Shown: positions 25,024 through 33,697 of the stretch, in pieces
How the letters are laid out: each line of letters starts with the position of its first letter
Numbering within the stretch: the first letter of the stretch is position 1
NCBI GenBank assembly: GCA_018436785.1
Contig: JAHDKR010000008.1
Span: 1-64,000 of the forward strand
Direction: 5' to 3'
Length of the DNA stretch: 64,000 nucleotides
Source: Synergistaceae bacterium
Lineage (GTDB): Bacteria > Synergistota > Synergistia > Synergistales > Aminobacteriaceae
Position numbers and translations under genes: made by a program
Notes under the pieces: model-generated
Told to the model about the DNA's origin: nothing
Seen by the model: the letters and a program-made list of their open reading frames with translations, nothing else
Database searches by the model: none

Positions 25024-25727
25024 GGCGTGGCTGTCTCCTTCGTGAAGAAAGTATACCCTTCTCTTGCCGCATTGAATTCTGCCGCTTTTTTCGATGTTCC
25101 TCTTCCTTCTCCAGCCGGGGAACCTCCAAGGAGCACTCGCACATGAAATAGAGGTTGATGAGAAGGACCGGTTACGGAAAGAATTTCGTAGGAAGGAATG
25201 CCGATGCCTCTCTCTTGAGCGAGAATCTGAAGCTCGGTTTTCGGGTCGGCAGGTTCCGGAGAAGAAAGAAACATTAGAAAATCAAGATATCTTAGTATAA
25301 CAGCATCAGCGGCTTTATATCCTCCATCGAGAAAAACTGCTCCGAAAAGGGCTTCAGCGGCATCTTCGTAGATTGAACTGCGGACAGTGCCGCCAGACAT
25401 TCCTTTCCCTGTCCTCAGAAGCGTTGGAATATCAATAAATTCCGCCCATCGGCGAAGAGAGTTTCCGCAAACAAGTGCGGCTCTCCTCCGTGAAAGAGCT
25501 CCTTCATCAAGCTGTTTTTCCGAGATAAAAAGCAAATGGGAAGCGCTGAGCTGAAGCACCGAGTCGCCGAGGAATTCCAGGCGTTCATTGTGATCGTTCC
25601 CGCCGTGTTCGTGCGTAAACGAAGAATGCAGCAATGCCATTCGCAAAAGAGTGGGATCGTCGAAAAAGTAACCGATACTCTCTTGCAGCTTTTCAAGCTT
25701 TCCGTTGTACCAGTCTTCGAAATTCAT
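25020..25727 (-). CDS. rnc: Ribonuclease III
   Basis: A 235-residue endonuclease for double-stranded RNA that processes rRNA precursors and some mRNAs. The catalytic signature HNERLEFLGDSVL is at about 46-58, a second acidic motif IYEDAAEALFGAVFLD follows at about 110-125, and the last 70 residues form the dsRNA-binding domain (AEFNAAREGY). It sits after fabF with a terminator in between, and its end overlaps the ZnuA-like gene. Confidence 0.96.
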   Translation of the reverse strand: MNFEDWYNGKLEKLQESIGYFFDDPTLLRMALLHSSFTHEHGGNDHNERLEFLGDSVLQLSASHLLFISEKQLDEGALSRRRAALVCGNSLRRWAEFIDIPTLLRTGKGMSGGTVRSSIYEDAAEALFGAVFLDGGYKAADAVILRYLDFLMFLSSPEPADPKTELQILAQERGIGIPSYEILSVTGPSHQPLFHVRVLLGGSPAGEGRGTSKKAAEFNAAREGYTFFTKETATP

Positions 25728-25749
25728 TCTTCCTCGAAAAGAAAAATAC

Positions 25750-25769
25750 AGCCCCGAAAAAACGGGGCT
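25750..25769 (-). terminator. Terminator after fabF
   Basis: AGCCCCG at 25750-25756 pairs with CGGGGCT at 25763-25769 around six A bases. On the minus strand it is followed by GTATTTTTC, so it can end the fab operon before rnc, perhaps partially because the U-run is broken. Confidence 0.6.
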
Positions 25770-25780
25770 ATACTTTCTTT

Positions 25781-27019
25781 TTACTCCTCAAACCTCTGAA
25801 GCGCAATAACACCGTTGTGGCCGCCGAAGCCAAAACTGTTCACCAGAAGCCTGGAAACATGAGCTTTCACGGGGGAAACCCCCACAACGTTGATAGCGCA
25901 CTCAGGATCGAGATGCTCCAAGTTGATTGTCGGATGAATAATACCCTCTTCGATAGTCTGAAGAGCGGCTACGGTCTCCAAGGCGCCGGCTGCTCCAAGG
26001 CAATGGCCTATCATGGATTTTGTTGAGTTTACATAAGCCTTGTCTGTATGATCACCGAGAACACTGCGAATAGCTATGGCTTCCATTTTGTCATTAAGAG
26101 GCGTGGATGTTCCGTGCGCATTGATGTACTCGACGTCTTCAGGAAGCCACTTCGCATGCGTCATGGCCTTGCGCATGGCCCGGGCAGCGCCGTCGCCCTC
26201 GGGATCTGGAGCTGTAATATGGCTTGCGTCGCAAGTATTGCCGTAACCGACGAGCTCCGCATATATGTGAGCCCCTCGTCGTTTTGCATGTTCCAGTTCT
26301 TCAAGAACCAGAACGCCGGCGCCTTCACCCATGACGAAGCCATCTCTGTCGACATCGAACGGACGGGAAGCTCTCTCCGGTTCGTCCATCCTTGTGGAAA
26401 GGGCTTTCATCGCCGCGAATCCTGCAATACTGATGGTCCGAAGCGCTGCTTCAGTTCCCCCCGCAAGGATGACGTCGGCGTCGTCGCGAAGAATTGTGTG
26501 ATATGCTTCACCTAAACTATGAACAGAGGTCGCGCATGCAGTGACAACACACATGTTGGGCCCCTTCGCATTGTGTTTGATGGCGACGTATGCCGTCGAC
26601 ATGTTGCTTATCATCATCGGAATGAAGAAGGGGCTCACCCTCTTGGGGCCCTTCTCCATCATCGTCTTGAAATTGTTGAATGTGGTCTCTATTCCGCCCT
26701 GACCACTTCCAATATATACTCCGAATTTATATGGATCCAGGCTTCCAGTATCGAGCTTTGCATCCGCCACCGCAAGACCGGCCGCGGCGACAGCAAATTG
26801 AATGACTCTATCGGAACGTTTGGCTTCTTTATTGTCCATCCATTGGGAGGGGTCAAAATCCTTTATATCCGCGCCAAATGGGACGGGACTATCGCTTGCA
26901 TCAAACGTGGTCAGAGGACCAATACCGTTTTTGCCGTCTTTCAAAGCTTGCCAGTAGTCTTCTTTTCCTGTGGCGATAGGGCTGACAACTCCGAGCCCTG
27001 TAATTACAACCCTTCTCAA
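25781..27019 (-). CDS. fabF: Beta-ketoacyl-ACP synthase II
   Basis: A 412-residue condensing enzyme that elongates acyl-ACP with malonyl-ACP. It carries the cysteine motif VTACATSVHSLGEA, the histidine motif NAHGTSTPLND and the second histidine in KSMIGHCLGAAG. Length matches FabF. The start is TTG, ten bases after GGAGGAG. It is the last gene of the fab operon and lies about 107 bases after acpP. Confidence 0.96.
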   Translation of the reverse strand: MRRVVITGLGVVSPIATGKEDYWQALKDGKNGIGPLTTFDASDSPVPFGADIKDFDPSQWMDNKEAKRSDRVIQFAVAAAGLAVADAKLDTGSLDPYKFGVYIGSGQGGIETTFNNFKTMMEKGPKRVSPFFIPMMISNMSTAYVAIKHNAKGPNMCVVTACATSVHSLGEAYHTILRDDADVILAGGTEAALRTISIAGFAAMKALSTRMDEPERASRPFDVDRDGFVMGEGAGVLVLEELEHAKRRGAHIYAELVGYGNTCDASHITAPDPEGDGAARAMRKAMTHAKWLPEDVEYINAHGTSTPLNDKMEAIAIRSVLGDHTDKAYVNSTKSMIGHCLGAAGALETVAALQTIEEGIIHPTINLEHLDPECAINVVGVSPVKAHVSRLLVNSFGFGGHNGVIALQRFEE

Positions 27020-27126
27020 AATGCTTCACTCCTCCACCGCAAGGGTCGATACAGACGATGTTTCGCGGAAAAACTCCGCAATAGGGGGGATGCGCGGAAG
27101 CGCTCCCCCCTTCGCTTCTCGGCGAC

Positions 27127-27378
27127 CTACTCGTCCACACCGAGCTTGCTCAATGTGTAATTCATCGCCTCACCGACTGTGGTGAGTTTCTCGGCGTCTT
27201 CATCAGGAATCTCTATGTCGAATTCCTCTTCGATTCCCATAATGAGTTCGACAATATCAAGGGAGTCCGCCCCAAGGTCTTCGACAAAGGAAGCTTCAGC
27301 AACTATCTGGTCCTCTTCCACGTCAAGCCTGTCGATAATAATCTCCTTCAACCGAGCGAGCATTTCTTCTTTTTTCAT
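27127..27378 (-). CDS. acpP: Acyl carrier protein
   Basis: An 83-residue acidic four-helix protein. The phosphopantetheine attachment serine is Ser39 in [13 protein letters not shown]. It carries growing acyl chains between the fab enzymes encoded around it, and CoaD and CoaBC in this window make its cofactor precursor. GGGGGGTGAACGAGA lies just before its ATG. Confidence 0.97.
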   Translation of the reverse strand: MKKEEMLARLKEIIIDRLDVEEDQIVAEASFVEDLGADSLDIVELIMGIEEEFDIEIPDEDAEKLTTVGEAMNYTLSKLGVDE

Positions 27379-27405
27379 TCTCGTTCACCCCCCTTCACTC
27401 TCTTT

Positions 27406-28146
27406 TTAGCACATGGTCATGCCGCCGTCGACGGCAATAACCTGTCCCGTTATATACGACGCTTCATCGGAAGCAAGGAAACACGCGATATTTGCAACGT
27501 CTTCGGGTGTTCCCGGCCTTCCGGCGGGCACTTGTTTCAAAAGAGTTTCCCTCGCCTCCTGCGGCAACGCATCAGTCATATCCGTGCCAATGAAACCGGG
27601 TGCGAGAGCGTTTACGGTGATCCCTTTTGCGGCATACTCTCTGGCGGCCGATTTTGTAAAACCTATGACTCCAGCTTTTGAGGCGCAATAGTTCGCCTGC
27701 CCGGGGTTACCTATCAGGCCGACAACCGAGGCGATATTTATGACACGTCCCCACTTGGCCCGTACCATTCCCCTGAGAGCTTCTCTGGTGCAATAATACA
27801 CCGAGGAGAGATTCGCTGTCAGCACCGAATTCCAATCTTCGTCTTTCATTCTGATGAGCAGGGCGTCCTTTGTAATTCCGGCATTGTTCACAAGTACGCT
27901 TACGCTCCCGGCTTTTTCATTGACAAAGGAGAATACCCGTTTTACCTCTTCGGGATCGGACACATCTCCTTTGACGGGGAAGGCGCTTCCTCCTCCGGCG
28001 GCAATGATATCACAAACTTCCAAGGCTGCCTTCTCGCTGCTGCGAAAATTCACGGCGACAGAAAAACCGTTCTTCGCCAGGCGGATTGCCACAGCCCGCC
28101 CGATCCCTTTGCCTGCGCCTGTTACAAGAGCGATGCGCTGCTCCAT
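27406..28146 (-). CDS. fabG: 3-oxoacyl-ACP reductase
   Basis: A 246-residue NADPH-dependent short-chain dehydrogenase. The cofactor motif GAGKGIG is at residues 10-16, NNAG at 87-90, and the catalytic triad is Ser140, Tyr153 and Lys157 in YCASK. It reduces beta-ketoacyl-ACP in the elongation cycle. It starts one base after the fabD stop region and is 27 bases upstream of acpP. Confidence 0.96.
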   Translation of the reverse strand: MEQRIALVTGAGKGIGRAVAIRLAKNGFSVAVNFRSSEKAALEVCDIIAAGGGSAFPVKGDVSDPEEVKRVFSFVNEKAGSVSVLVNNAGITKDALLIRMKDEDWNSVLTANLSSVYYCTREALRGMVRAKWGRVINIASVVGLIGNPGQANYCASKAGVIGFTKSAAREYAAKGITVNALAPGFIGTDMTDALPQEARETLLKQVPAGRPGTPEDVANIACFLASDEASYITGQVIAVDGGMTMC

Positions 28147-28147
28147 A

Positions 28148-29095
28148 TCACATCATCTCCTTTAAAAGAGCCGCTGTTTTTTCAAGGGTAGCAAGAGTTC
28201 CGCACGGATATGCCGTGAGACCCTTGCGGCACTTCTTCACCAATGCTCCCAAAACTGTACCGGGGCCTATTTCAAAAAAAGTGTCTACCCCGGAATCTGC
28301 CATCCAGTGAACAGATTTCTCCCAGAGGACCGGCATATACGTTTGATGGAAGAGGGCGTCCTGTATGTCTTGTACGTTGGCTACAGGCAGCGCGCGCACG
28401 TTGGAGACAATAGGTGCGGAGGGATTCCCCCACGCGCACTGCTTAAAAGCTGTAAGAAGCTGATCTGCCACAGGGCGCATCAAACGGCTGTGGAAGGGAG
28501 CGCTGACATTCAAGAGCACTGTTTTTTTGGCGCCTTTTTCTTTTGCCAAAAGCATCGCTTTCTCAACAAATTCTGTTTCTCCGGAGATGACAATCTGACC
28601 GGGAGAATTAAAGTTTGCGGGCTGACACTCGTGCAAAGGAGCGACCTCCTGGCAAATGTCGGAGACAGCCTGCGCATCAAGTCCAAGTATAGCCGCCATC
28701 GCGCCCTTGCCCTCAGGAACCGCTTCCTGCATGAGCCTCCCACGAAGATGAACCAGGCGGACGCCGTCTTCAAGAGAGAGCGTTCTTGCAGCTACCAGAG
28801 CCGTATACTCCCCGAGACTGTGTCCTGCGAGAGAAGCTGGTTGAAGATGTTTCCCCACAAGTTCCTCTAAAACGGAGATTGCGGCTATGCTTGCGACGAG
28901 AATGGCAGGTTGCGTATATGCCGTCCTCCGCAGTTCCTCTTCAGGGCCATCAAAAATTATCTTTGAAAGAGAAAAGGAGAGTGCATCATCGGCACGCTGA
29001 AAGACTTCCGCAGCACTTTTAAATGCATCACGAATGTCTCTGCCCATCCCTACTTCTTGAGATCCCTGACCGGGGAAGATCAGCGAATATGACAT
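28148..29095 (-). CDS. fabD: Malonyl-CoA:ACP transacylase
   Basis: A 315-residue enzyme that loads malonyl onto ACP. It shows FPGQGSQ at residues 7-13, the catalytic serine Ser93 in GHSLGEY, and the catalytic histidine in SAPFHSRLM. It lies between fabK and fabG with ten or fewer bases of spacing. Confidence 0.96.
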   Translation of the reverse strand: MSYSLIFPGQGSQEVGMGRDIRDAFKSAAEVFQRADDALSFSLSKIIFDGPEEELRRTAYTQPAILVASIAAISVLEELVGKHLQPASLAGHSLGEYTALVAARTLSLEDGVRLVHLRGRLMQEAVPEGKGAMAAILGLDAQAVSDICQEVAPLHECQPANFNSPGQIVISGETEFVEKAMLLAKEKGAKKTVLLNVSAPFHSRLMRPVADQLLTAFKQCAWGNPSAPIVSNVRALPVANVQDIQDALFHQTYMPVLWEKSVHWMADSGVDTFFEIGPGTVLGALVKKCRKGLTAYPCGTLATLEKTAALLKEMM

Positions 29096-29104
29096 CTTTT
29101 CACC

Positions 29105-30079
29105 TCATTCCAAAGAAAGAGCTGCAGAAAGCCCCTGACTGATTATTTCTGCATCACGAAAAAGATTCCGGATAATCTCTGCGGCAGGAAGGATATCGTT
29201 GACCAGGGCGGCGCTCTGTCCAGCCATGAGAGACCCCCATTCGACGTCGCCTTCGACAACGGCGGCGCGAAGACGTCCTGCTCCCAGCTTTTCATACTCC
29301 TCGACCGGTGCGTTCTCTTTTTCAAGCTCTTCAAAACGGCTGGTAAGCTTGTTTTTTAGACAGCGCACAGGGTGCCCAGTAATACGGCCGGTAATGACGT
29401 TGCTTCTGTCCCGAGCTGCGAGAATAGCCTCTTTGTAGGACGGGTGGACAGTTGACTCTGTGCAACAGACAAACCGTGTTCCAACCTGTACGCCTTCGGC
29501 GCCGAGCGCAAATGCAGCCGCGACGGCTCTTCCGTCGGCGATACCACCTGCTGCAACGACAGGAATCTCTACAGAATCAACTATTTGAGGTACGAGAACC
29601 ATCGTCGTTAGTTCGCCGATGTGTCCTCCCGCTTCCATGCCTTCTGCGACTACCGCGTCCGCCCCCTGCTTCTCCACTCGTTTAGCCTGTGCAACGGAAG
29701 CAATAACGGGAACGACGATAGTTCCGGACGGTTTCAAGCGTTCAATGACCTTGCCGGGACTTCCTGCTCCGGTAGTGACAATGGGGACGCTGTATTTTGC
29801 AGCTAACTCGATTACGTCCTCAACAGTCGGTGACATGAGCATGATGTTCAGCCCAAAAGGTCTGTCGGTAAGCGTACGCACTTTAACAAGCTGTTGTTCG
29901 AGGAGTTCCGGGGGCATATTTGCGGCGGCAATGACTCCTAGCCCTCCCCCATTGCTTACCGCTGCTGCGAGCTCAGCATCCGCAACCCAGGCCATACCTC
30001 CTTGAATAAGAGGATAGGAGCATCCGAGGAGTCGGACTATGCGGTTTCTACGGTGCGACGATGTTGTACTATGATTCAT
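29105..30079 (-). CDS. fabK: Enoyl-ACP reductase II (FMN-dependent)
   Basis: About 324 residues with an FMN-binding TIM barrel of the nitronate monooxygenase/FabK superfamily: PLIQGGMAWV at the start, ANMPPELLEQQ, the MEAGGHIGELTTM block and AAGGIADGRAVAAAF. Its place between fabH and fabD makes enoyl-ACP reduction the likely role. FabK replaces FabI and is not inhibited by triclosan in species where it has been tested. ATG at 30079 is eight bases after GGAGG, and GTG at 30088 overlaps that site. The gene overlaps the fabH stop. Confidence 0.92.
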   Translation of the reverse strand: MNHSTTSSHRRNRIVRLLGCSYPLIQGGMAWVADAELAAAVSNGGGLGVIAAANMPPELLEQQLVKVRTLTDRPFGLNIMLMSPTVEDVIELAAKYSVPIVTTGAGSPGKVIERLKPSGTIVVPVIASVAQAKRVEKQGADAVVAEGMEAGGHIGELTTMVLVPQIVDSVEIPVVAAGGIADGRAVAAAFALGAEGVQVGTRFVCCTESTVHPSYKEAILAARDRSNVITGRITGHPVRCLKNKLTSRFEELEKENAPVEEYEKLGAGRLRAAVVEGDVEWGSLMAGQSAALVNDILPAAEIIRNLFRDAEIISQGLSAALSLE

Positions 30080-31064
30080 AGATGACACCTCCGTATGTCA
30101 TACCTGCCCCGAAAGCGGTGAAGAGCAGTTTCTGTCCCCGAAGGAGTTCCCCTTGTTTCATAAACTCGGACAGAGCGATAAAGACGGATGCCGCGGATGT
30201 GTTGCCGTATTCGTCAAGATTGATGAATACTCTCTCGGGATTGATGCCGAGACGCTCTGCTGTGCGTTCAATGATTCGCTGGTTTGCCTGATGAAAAAAC
30301 CACCAATCAATTCCCTCAGGCAACATGCCTGCGTCTTCGCACAGCGTTTTCAAAAACGGGGGAATAACTCGATTGACAAATTTAAAGACGTCATTCCCTT
30401 TCATTGCGACATAGTGTTTTTTCTGATCGATGGTTTCGTGCGAGGCAGGGTTTTCGATAAGCCCTCCGAGGAACGTTATCTGGTCGTGTTTCGTGCCGTC
30501 CGACTTCAGTTGAGCCGAGATAAAGCGTCCGTTGCCGTTGGAAGGAGCGAGAACCATCGCGCCCGCGCCGTCGCCGAAAAGAACGCACGTATTCCGGTCA
30601 GTCCAGTCAATAAGCGGCGAAAGCACCTCGGCGCCAATGACGAGAACATTTTTCCAAAGACCTGAAGCTATACCGTTAACGGCGAGGACTATAGAGTACA
30701 CTCCGCTGGTGCATCCCGACTGAACGTCGAACGCCCCAGCATTCTCTGCTTTAAGCAACCCCTGGACTTTCGGGGCTACTCCCGGGAATAGAGTATCCGG
30801 GCTGTTCGTGGCAACAATGACCATATCGAGTTCAGAAGGCAAGATACCAGCATTTTCAAGTGCTGCACGCCCTGCCTTTTCGGCGATTGTGCTCGTGAGC
30901 TCTCCCGGTTCAGCAATGTGTCTTCTCTGAATGCCAGTCCTTTCACGAATCCATTCATCGCTTGTATCGACTATTTGTGATAAGTCGTTATTCGTCACTA
31001 CTTTTCTCGGGGCATACATACCGCTACCGCGAATGGCGACGGGCACTCCTTGAAAAAAAGACAT
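30069..31064 (-). CDS. fabH: Beta-ketoacyl-ACP synthase III
   Basis: A 331-residue initiating condensing enzyme that joins acetyl-CoA (or branched acyl-CoA) and malonyl-ACP. The catalytic cysteine is Cys118 in QSGCTSGVYS, the histidine is in WFFHQANQRI and the asparagine in EYGNTSAAS. ATG follows AAAGGAGGT. It is 14 bases downstream of plsX. Confidence 0.96.
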   Translation of the reverse strand: MSFFQGVPVAIRGSGMYAPRKVVTNNDLSQIVDTSDEWIRERTGIQRRHIAEPGELTSTIAEKAGRAALENAGILPSELDMVIVATNSPDTLFPGVAPKVQGLLKAENAGAFDVQSGCTSGVYSIVLAVNGIASGLWKNVLVIGAEVLSPLIDWTDRNTCVLFGDGAGAMVLAPSNGNGRFISAQLKSDGTKHDQITFLGGLIENPASHETIDQKKHYVAMKGNDVFKFVNRVIPPFLKTLCEDAGMLPEGIDWWFFHQANQRIIERTAERLGINPERVFINLDEYGNTSAASVFIALSEFMKQGELLRGQKLLFTAFGAGMTYGGVIYES

Positions 31065-31077
31065 GAGAAGACCTCCT

Positions 31078-32067
31078 TTACCCTAACTCTTCCCTTATCA
31101 GCTCAACGCCGTTTTGCTTAACGAAGTTCCTGGCAACTCTCAGCGCACTCACGATAGCCGGCGCCTTCGACCGTCCATGAGCCTTTATTACAGCTCCGTT
31201 GACGCCCAGAAGCGGCGTGCCGCCGTGCTTCTCATAGTGAAAGCGTGCAATGAGATCTTTCATCATAGGGAGCATAAAGACCATTCCCACCTTGGGAAGA
31301 ATCCGATGGCCGATCTCTTCTTTGAGCATAGAAGCGACTGCAGTCATCAGGCCCTCTGCGAATTTGAGAACGATGTTTCCCGAGAAGCCGTCGCAGACAA
31401 CGACGTCCGCCCTGCTGTACGGGATGTCGTCTCCCTCAACGTATCCCGAAAAATTGAGCGCGCTCTCTTTAATAAGCGTTTTTGCGCCGGAGATCACCTC
31501 GTCGCCCTTTATATCCTCCGAGCCGTTTGAGAGCAGCGCTATCTGCGGCGTCGTAACGCCCAGGATGCGCTTTGAATAGATATTACCCATGTGAGCGAAC
31601 TGAAAAAGATGATACGGTTTATTCCGTACGTTTGCGCCCACGTCGAGAAGAAAGGTGTACTTGTTCAGCGTGGGGAGCGCAACACCCATTGCAGGACGGT
31701 CGATCCCGGAAATCCTGCCTACGACAAGCACTCCTCCGGCAACAATCGCGCCTGTGTTACCGGAGGATACACATCCGGATGCTTCGCCGGAACGAACCAT
31801 CTCCATCGCAAGACGCATGCTGGAGTTTCTTTTTTTTCGTATGGCAAGCGTTGGATGTTCGTCCATATCTATACGTTCATCAGTGTGTATAATGGAAAGA
31901 CGCTTTGCCAAGGAAGAAGGAGCTTTTTCCAGCAGAGGCTTGATGAGCGGTTCCGATCCAACGAGCAGAAGCTCAAGATCGCTATACTCTTCGCAGGCGA
32001 GCAGCGCCGCCTTGCATATTTCGGAAGGGCCATGGTCGCCTCCCATTGCGTCAAGGGCAAGAATCAA
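31078..32067 (-). CDS. plsX: Phosphate acyltransferase PlsX
   Basis: About 329 residues. PlsX makes acyl-phosphate from acyl-ACP for the PlsX/PlsY/PlsC phospholipid route. The N-terminus LALDAMGGDHGP and the block GNTGAIVAGG identify the family. I chose TTG 32067 because AGGTGA lies seven bases before it and the protein then begins at the conserved strand; TTG 32094 overlaps the fapR stop but would add nine non-conserved residues. PlsC is encoded at 51240, and no plsY is seen. Confidence 0.93.
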   Translation of the reverse strand: MILALDAMGGDHGPSEICKAALLACEEYSDLELLLVGSEPLIKPLLEKAPSSLAKRLSIIHTDERIDMDEHPTLAIRKKRNSSMRLAMEMVRSGEASGCVSSGNTGAIVAGGVLVVGRISGIDRPAMGVALPTLNKYTFLLDVGANVRNKPYHLFQFAHMGNIYSKRILGVTTPQIALLSNGSEDIKGDEVISGAKTLIKESALNFSGYVEGDDIPYSRADVVVCDGFSGNIVLKFAEGLMTAVASMLKEEIGHRILPKVGMVFMLPMMKDLIARFHYEKHGGTPLLGVNGAVIKAHGRSKAPAIVSALRVARNFVKQNGVELIREELG

Positions 32068-32090
32068 ACAGGGTTCACCTCTCTCCAGAC

Positions 32091-32660
32091 TCAAAAAAGC
32101 CGATTTTCCGCGACGATAGCGGCTATGAACCTTCCGACAAAAATCTCTCTGTCTCCGACCTTCGTCCGTACGCTGACTATATATTTATCATCCTTGCGGA
32201 CTCCTACCTTCGCTCTGGCTATAAGGGCATCTCCCACGCGAGCGTGTCCTTTGTATTCGCCTCTCATCGAGTCCACTATTACGAAATCAGCTTCTACCAC
32301 CGCAATCGCAATAGAACTTGCTTGAGCATAGATGTAGTGGTCCCATACCATGTCCGTTTCGCGGAACGCCATTTCCCTGCGGGTTTCCAAAACGGACAGA
32401 GCCCATTTGTTGGGTTCCAGTTCAAGAAGGTCGCCGACAACCTCGCTTTGCTTTAAAGAACGCAGTCGACTGGTGGCTTTCTGCGCCATAGAACGCATTC
32501 TTTCGCGAAGCTCCGGCACGGCAAGAACGGCCCTGTCAAGACGAATAGTACTGATACTCGCGGAAAGAATGCCTGCGAGTTGTTCGTCTGTCGCGAGCGG
32601 GTTTTGTTCGATGAGTTTCAGCAACTTCTCCTGTCGGTTTTTTTTTCTTTGAGACTTGAT
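32091..32660 (-). CDS. fapR: Transcription factor FapR
   Basis: About 189 residues. An N-terminal DeoR-like helix-turn-helix (ATDEQLAGILSASISTIRLDR) joins a hot-dog thioesterase-like domain that binds malonyl-CoA; in Bacillus FapR represses fap/plsX/fab genes until malonyl-CoA releases it. Here it sits upstream of plsX and fab genes, as expected. The start is a problem: a good ribosome site GAGGGGGG (around 32670) points to ATC at 32660, which also gives the same N-terminal length as Bacillus FapR. TTG at 32678 and 32708 are less well placed; the latter is only a few bases after the predicted transcription start. No classical FapR palindrome is seen at the promoter. Confidence 0.85.
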   Translation of the reverse strand: MKSQRKKNRQEKLLKLIEQNPLATDEQLAGILSASISTIRLDRAVLAVPELRERMRSMAQKATSRLRSLKQSEVVGDLLELEPNKWALSVLETRREMAFRETDMVWDHYIYAQASSIAIAVVEADFVIVDSMRGEYKGHARVGDALIARAKVGVRKDDKYIVSVRTKVGDREIFVGRFIAAIVAENRLF

Positions 32661-32717
32661 GGAAGTCGCCCCCCTCAATAACCACCTGATGATAACATCT
32701 GCTCTCAAGACAAGGTA

Positions 32718-32746
32718 AGTATAATTGGGTTACAGCGAGCGGTCAA
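32718..32746 (-). promoter_or_regulatory. Predicted promoter for fapR-plsX-fab operon
   Basis: On the minus strand TTGACC (32741-32746) and TATACT (32718-32723) are separated by exactly 17 bases. Transcription would start near 32711, about 50 bases before the ATC start of fapR. It follows the rpmF terminator directly. Confidence 0.7.
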
Positions 32747-32771
32747 TAGGTGAAGCATGGAAGATGAAACA

Positions 32772-32801
32772 AAAAGAGAGAGGGTTTCCCCTCTCTCTTT
32801 T
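32772..32801 (-). terminator. Terminator after rpmF
   Basis: AAAAGAGAGAGGG at 32772-32784 pairs with CCCTCTCTCTTTT at 32789-32801 over 13 base pairs around a four-base loop. On the minus strand the T-tract is part of the stem end, giving a typical U-rich intrinsic terminator. Confidence 0.85.
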
Positions 32802-32833
32802 GCAACTAAACCGTTCTGAGTATAGTCTGCAAG

Positions 32834-33031
32834 CTACTCTTTTGCTTCCGTCTTGGTTTCGAGTACTTTTCGGCCTCTATAAAATCCGCATTCTCCGCAA
32901 GCCGTGTAGTTCATTACCACTTCTCCGCAGTGCGGACATGTGGTCAGCTCAGGGCCGGACAAGGACCGGATCCACTCCGACTTTCTTTTATGTGTACGGG
33001 CGTGGGATACCCTGCTTTTCGGCGTCGCCAT
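32834..33031 (-). CDS. rpmF: 50S ribosomal protein L32
   Basis: A 65-residue ribosomal protein of the zinc-ribbon (C+) type: CPHC and CGEC sit 10 residues apart for zinc binding. The N-terminus MATPKSRVSHARTHKRKS is typical. It is 18 bases downstream of yceD, which is the usual gene pair, and ends at the terminator at 32772. Confidence 0.96.
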   Translation of the reverse strand: MATPKSRVSHARTHKRKSEWIRSLSGPELTTCPHCGEVVMNYTACGECGFYRGRKVLETKTEAKE

Positions 33032-33049
33032 TCTGCATTCCCCTCCTTT

Positions 33050-33670
33050 TCACTCTGTATCCTGATCGAATTGTATTGCAAGAAGCTTTTCAAACCGCGG
33101 GTCCTTTGTTTCGGAAGAGCAAATACATTCTCCCGAGTTCAGAGACTTTCCGCACGTCGGACATATGCCGCGGCAATCCCTAGAGCAGAGCACCTGCGTC
33201 GGAAGAGTAAGAATCAAGCTTTCCCAGACCTGGTCCGAAATGTCCAGACGATTTTTCCAGGAAGCGACTGGTACTACTTGATACTCATCATCCGTTTCCT
33301 CCGTAGCGTTACGGTTTGCGGCAGTCTTCTTCCGCAAAGAATAAAGATACATGAAATCATCCAGAATTTCAATATCTGTCGGCTCAAGACATCGAGAACA
33401 TTGCGTTGTAAAAAAAGCTTTTACGGCAATTGTAACGCACAAACTATCGTCTGCCCAACGCGCTTCTGCTTCTATCTTCAGCGGGGAAGCAAAACGGAAA
33501 AGAAGCCCGTCGTAAAGAATTTCCGCCCGGGCTGAATCGGGTGCGGAACCAAGTCCGGGCCGGGACAGAACTTCCTGCTCCCAAAGGGCCGTGGTAACCG
33601 CATCCTCATTCCCAAGCTCCGGGGTATCAATTTCAAAACGCCATGAGTCCGGTTTTTCCGTTATTGGCAC
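33050..33670 (-). CDS. yceD: YceD family protein (DUF177)
   Basis: A 206-residue protein with two metal-type cysteine pairs: C-S-R-C near the middle, and CRGICPTCGKSLNSGEC near the C-terminus. The family is linked to 23S rRNA or ribosome assembly in plants and bacteria and is typically cotranscribed with rpmF, as here. The start is GTG preceded by AGGAGGGG. The exact role is not settled. Confidence 0.88.
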   Translation of the reverse strand: MPITEKPDSWRFEIDTPELGNEDAVTTALWEQEVLSRPGLGSAPDSARAEILYDGLLFRFASPLKIEAEARWADDSLCVTIAVKAFFTTQCSRCLEPTDIEILDDFMYLYSLRKKTAANRNATEETDDEYQVVPVASWKNRLDISDQVWESLILTLPTQVLCSRDCRGICPTCGKSLNSGECICSSETKDPRFEKLLAIQFDQDTE

Positions 33671-33697
33671 GTCCTTCCCCTCCTAGGGCTCTAGCGA

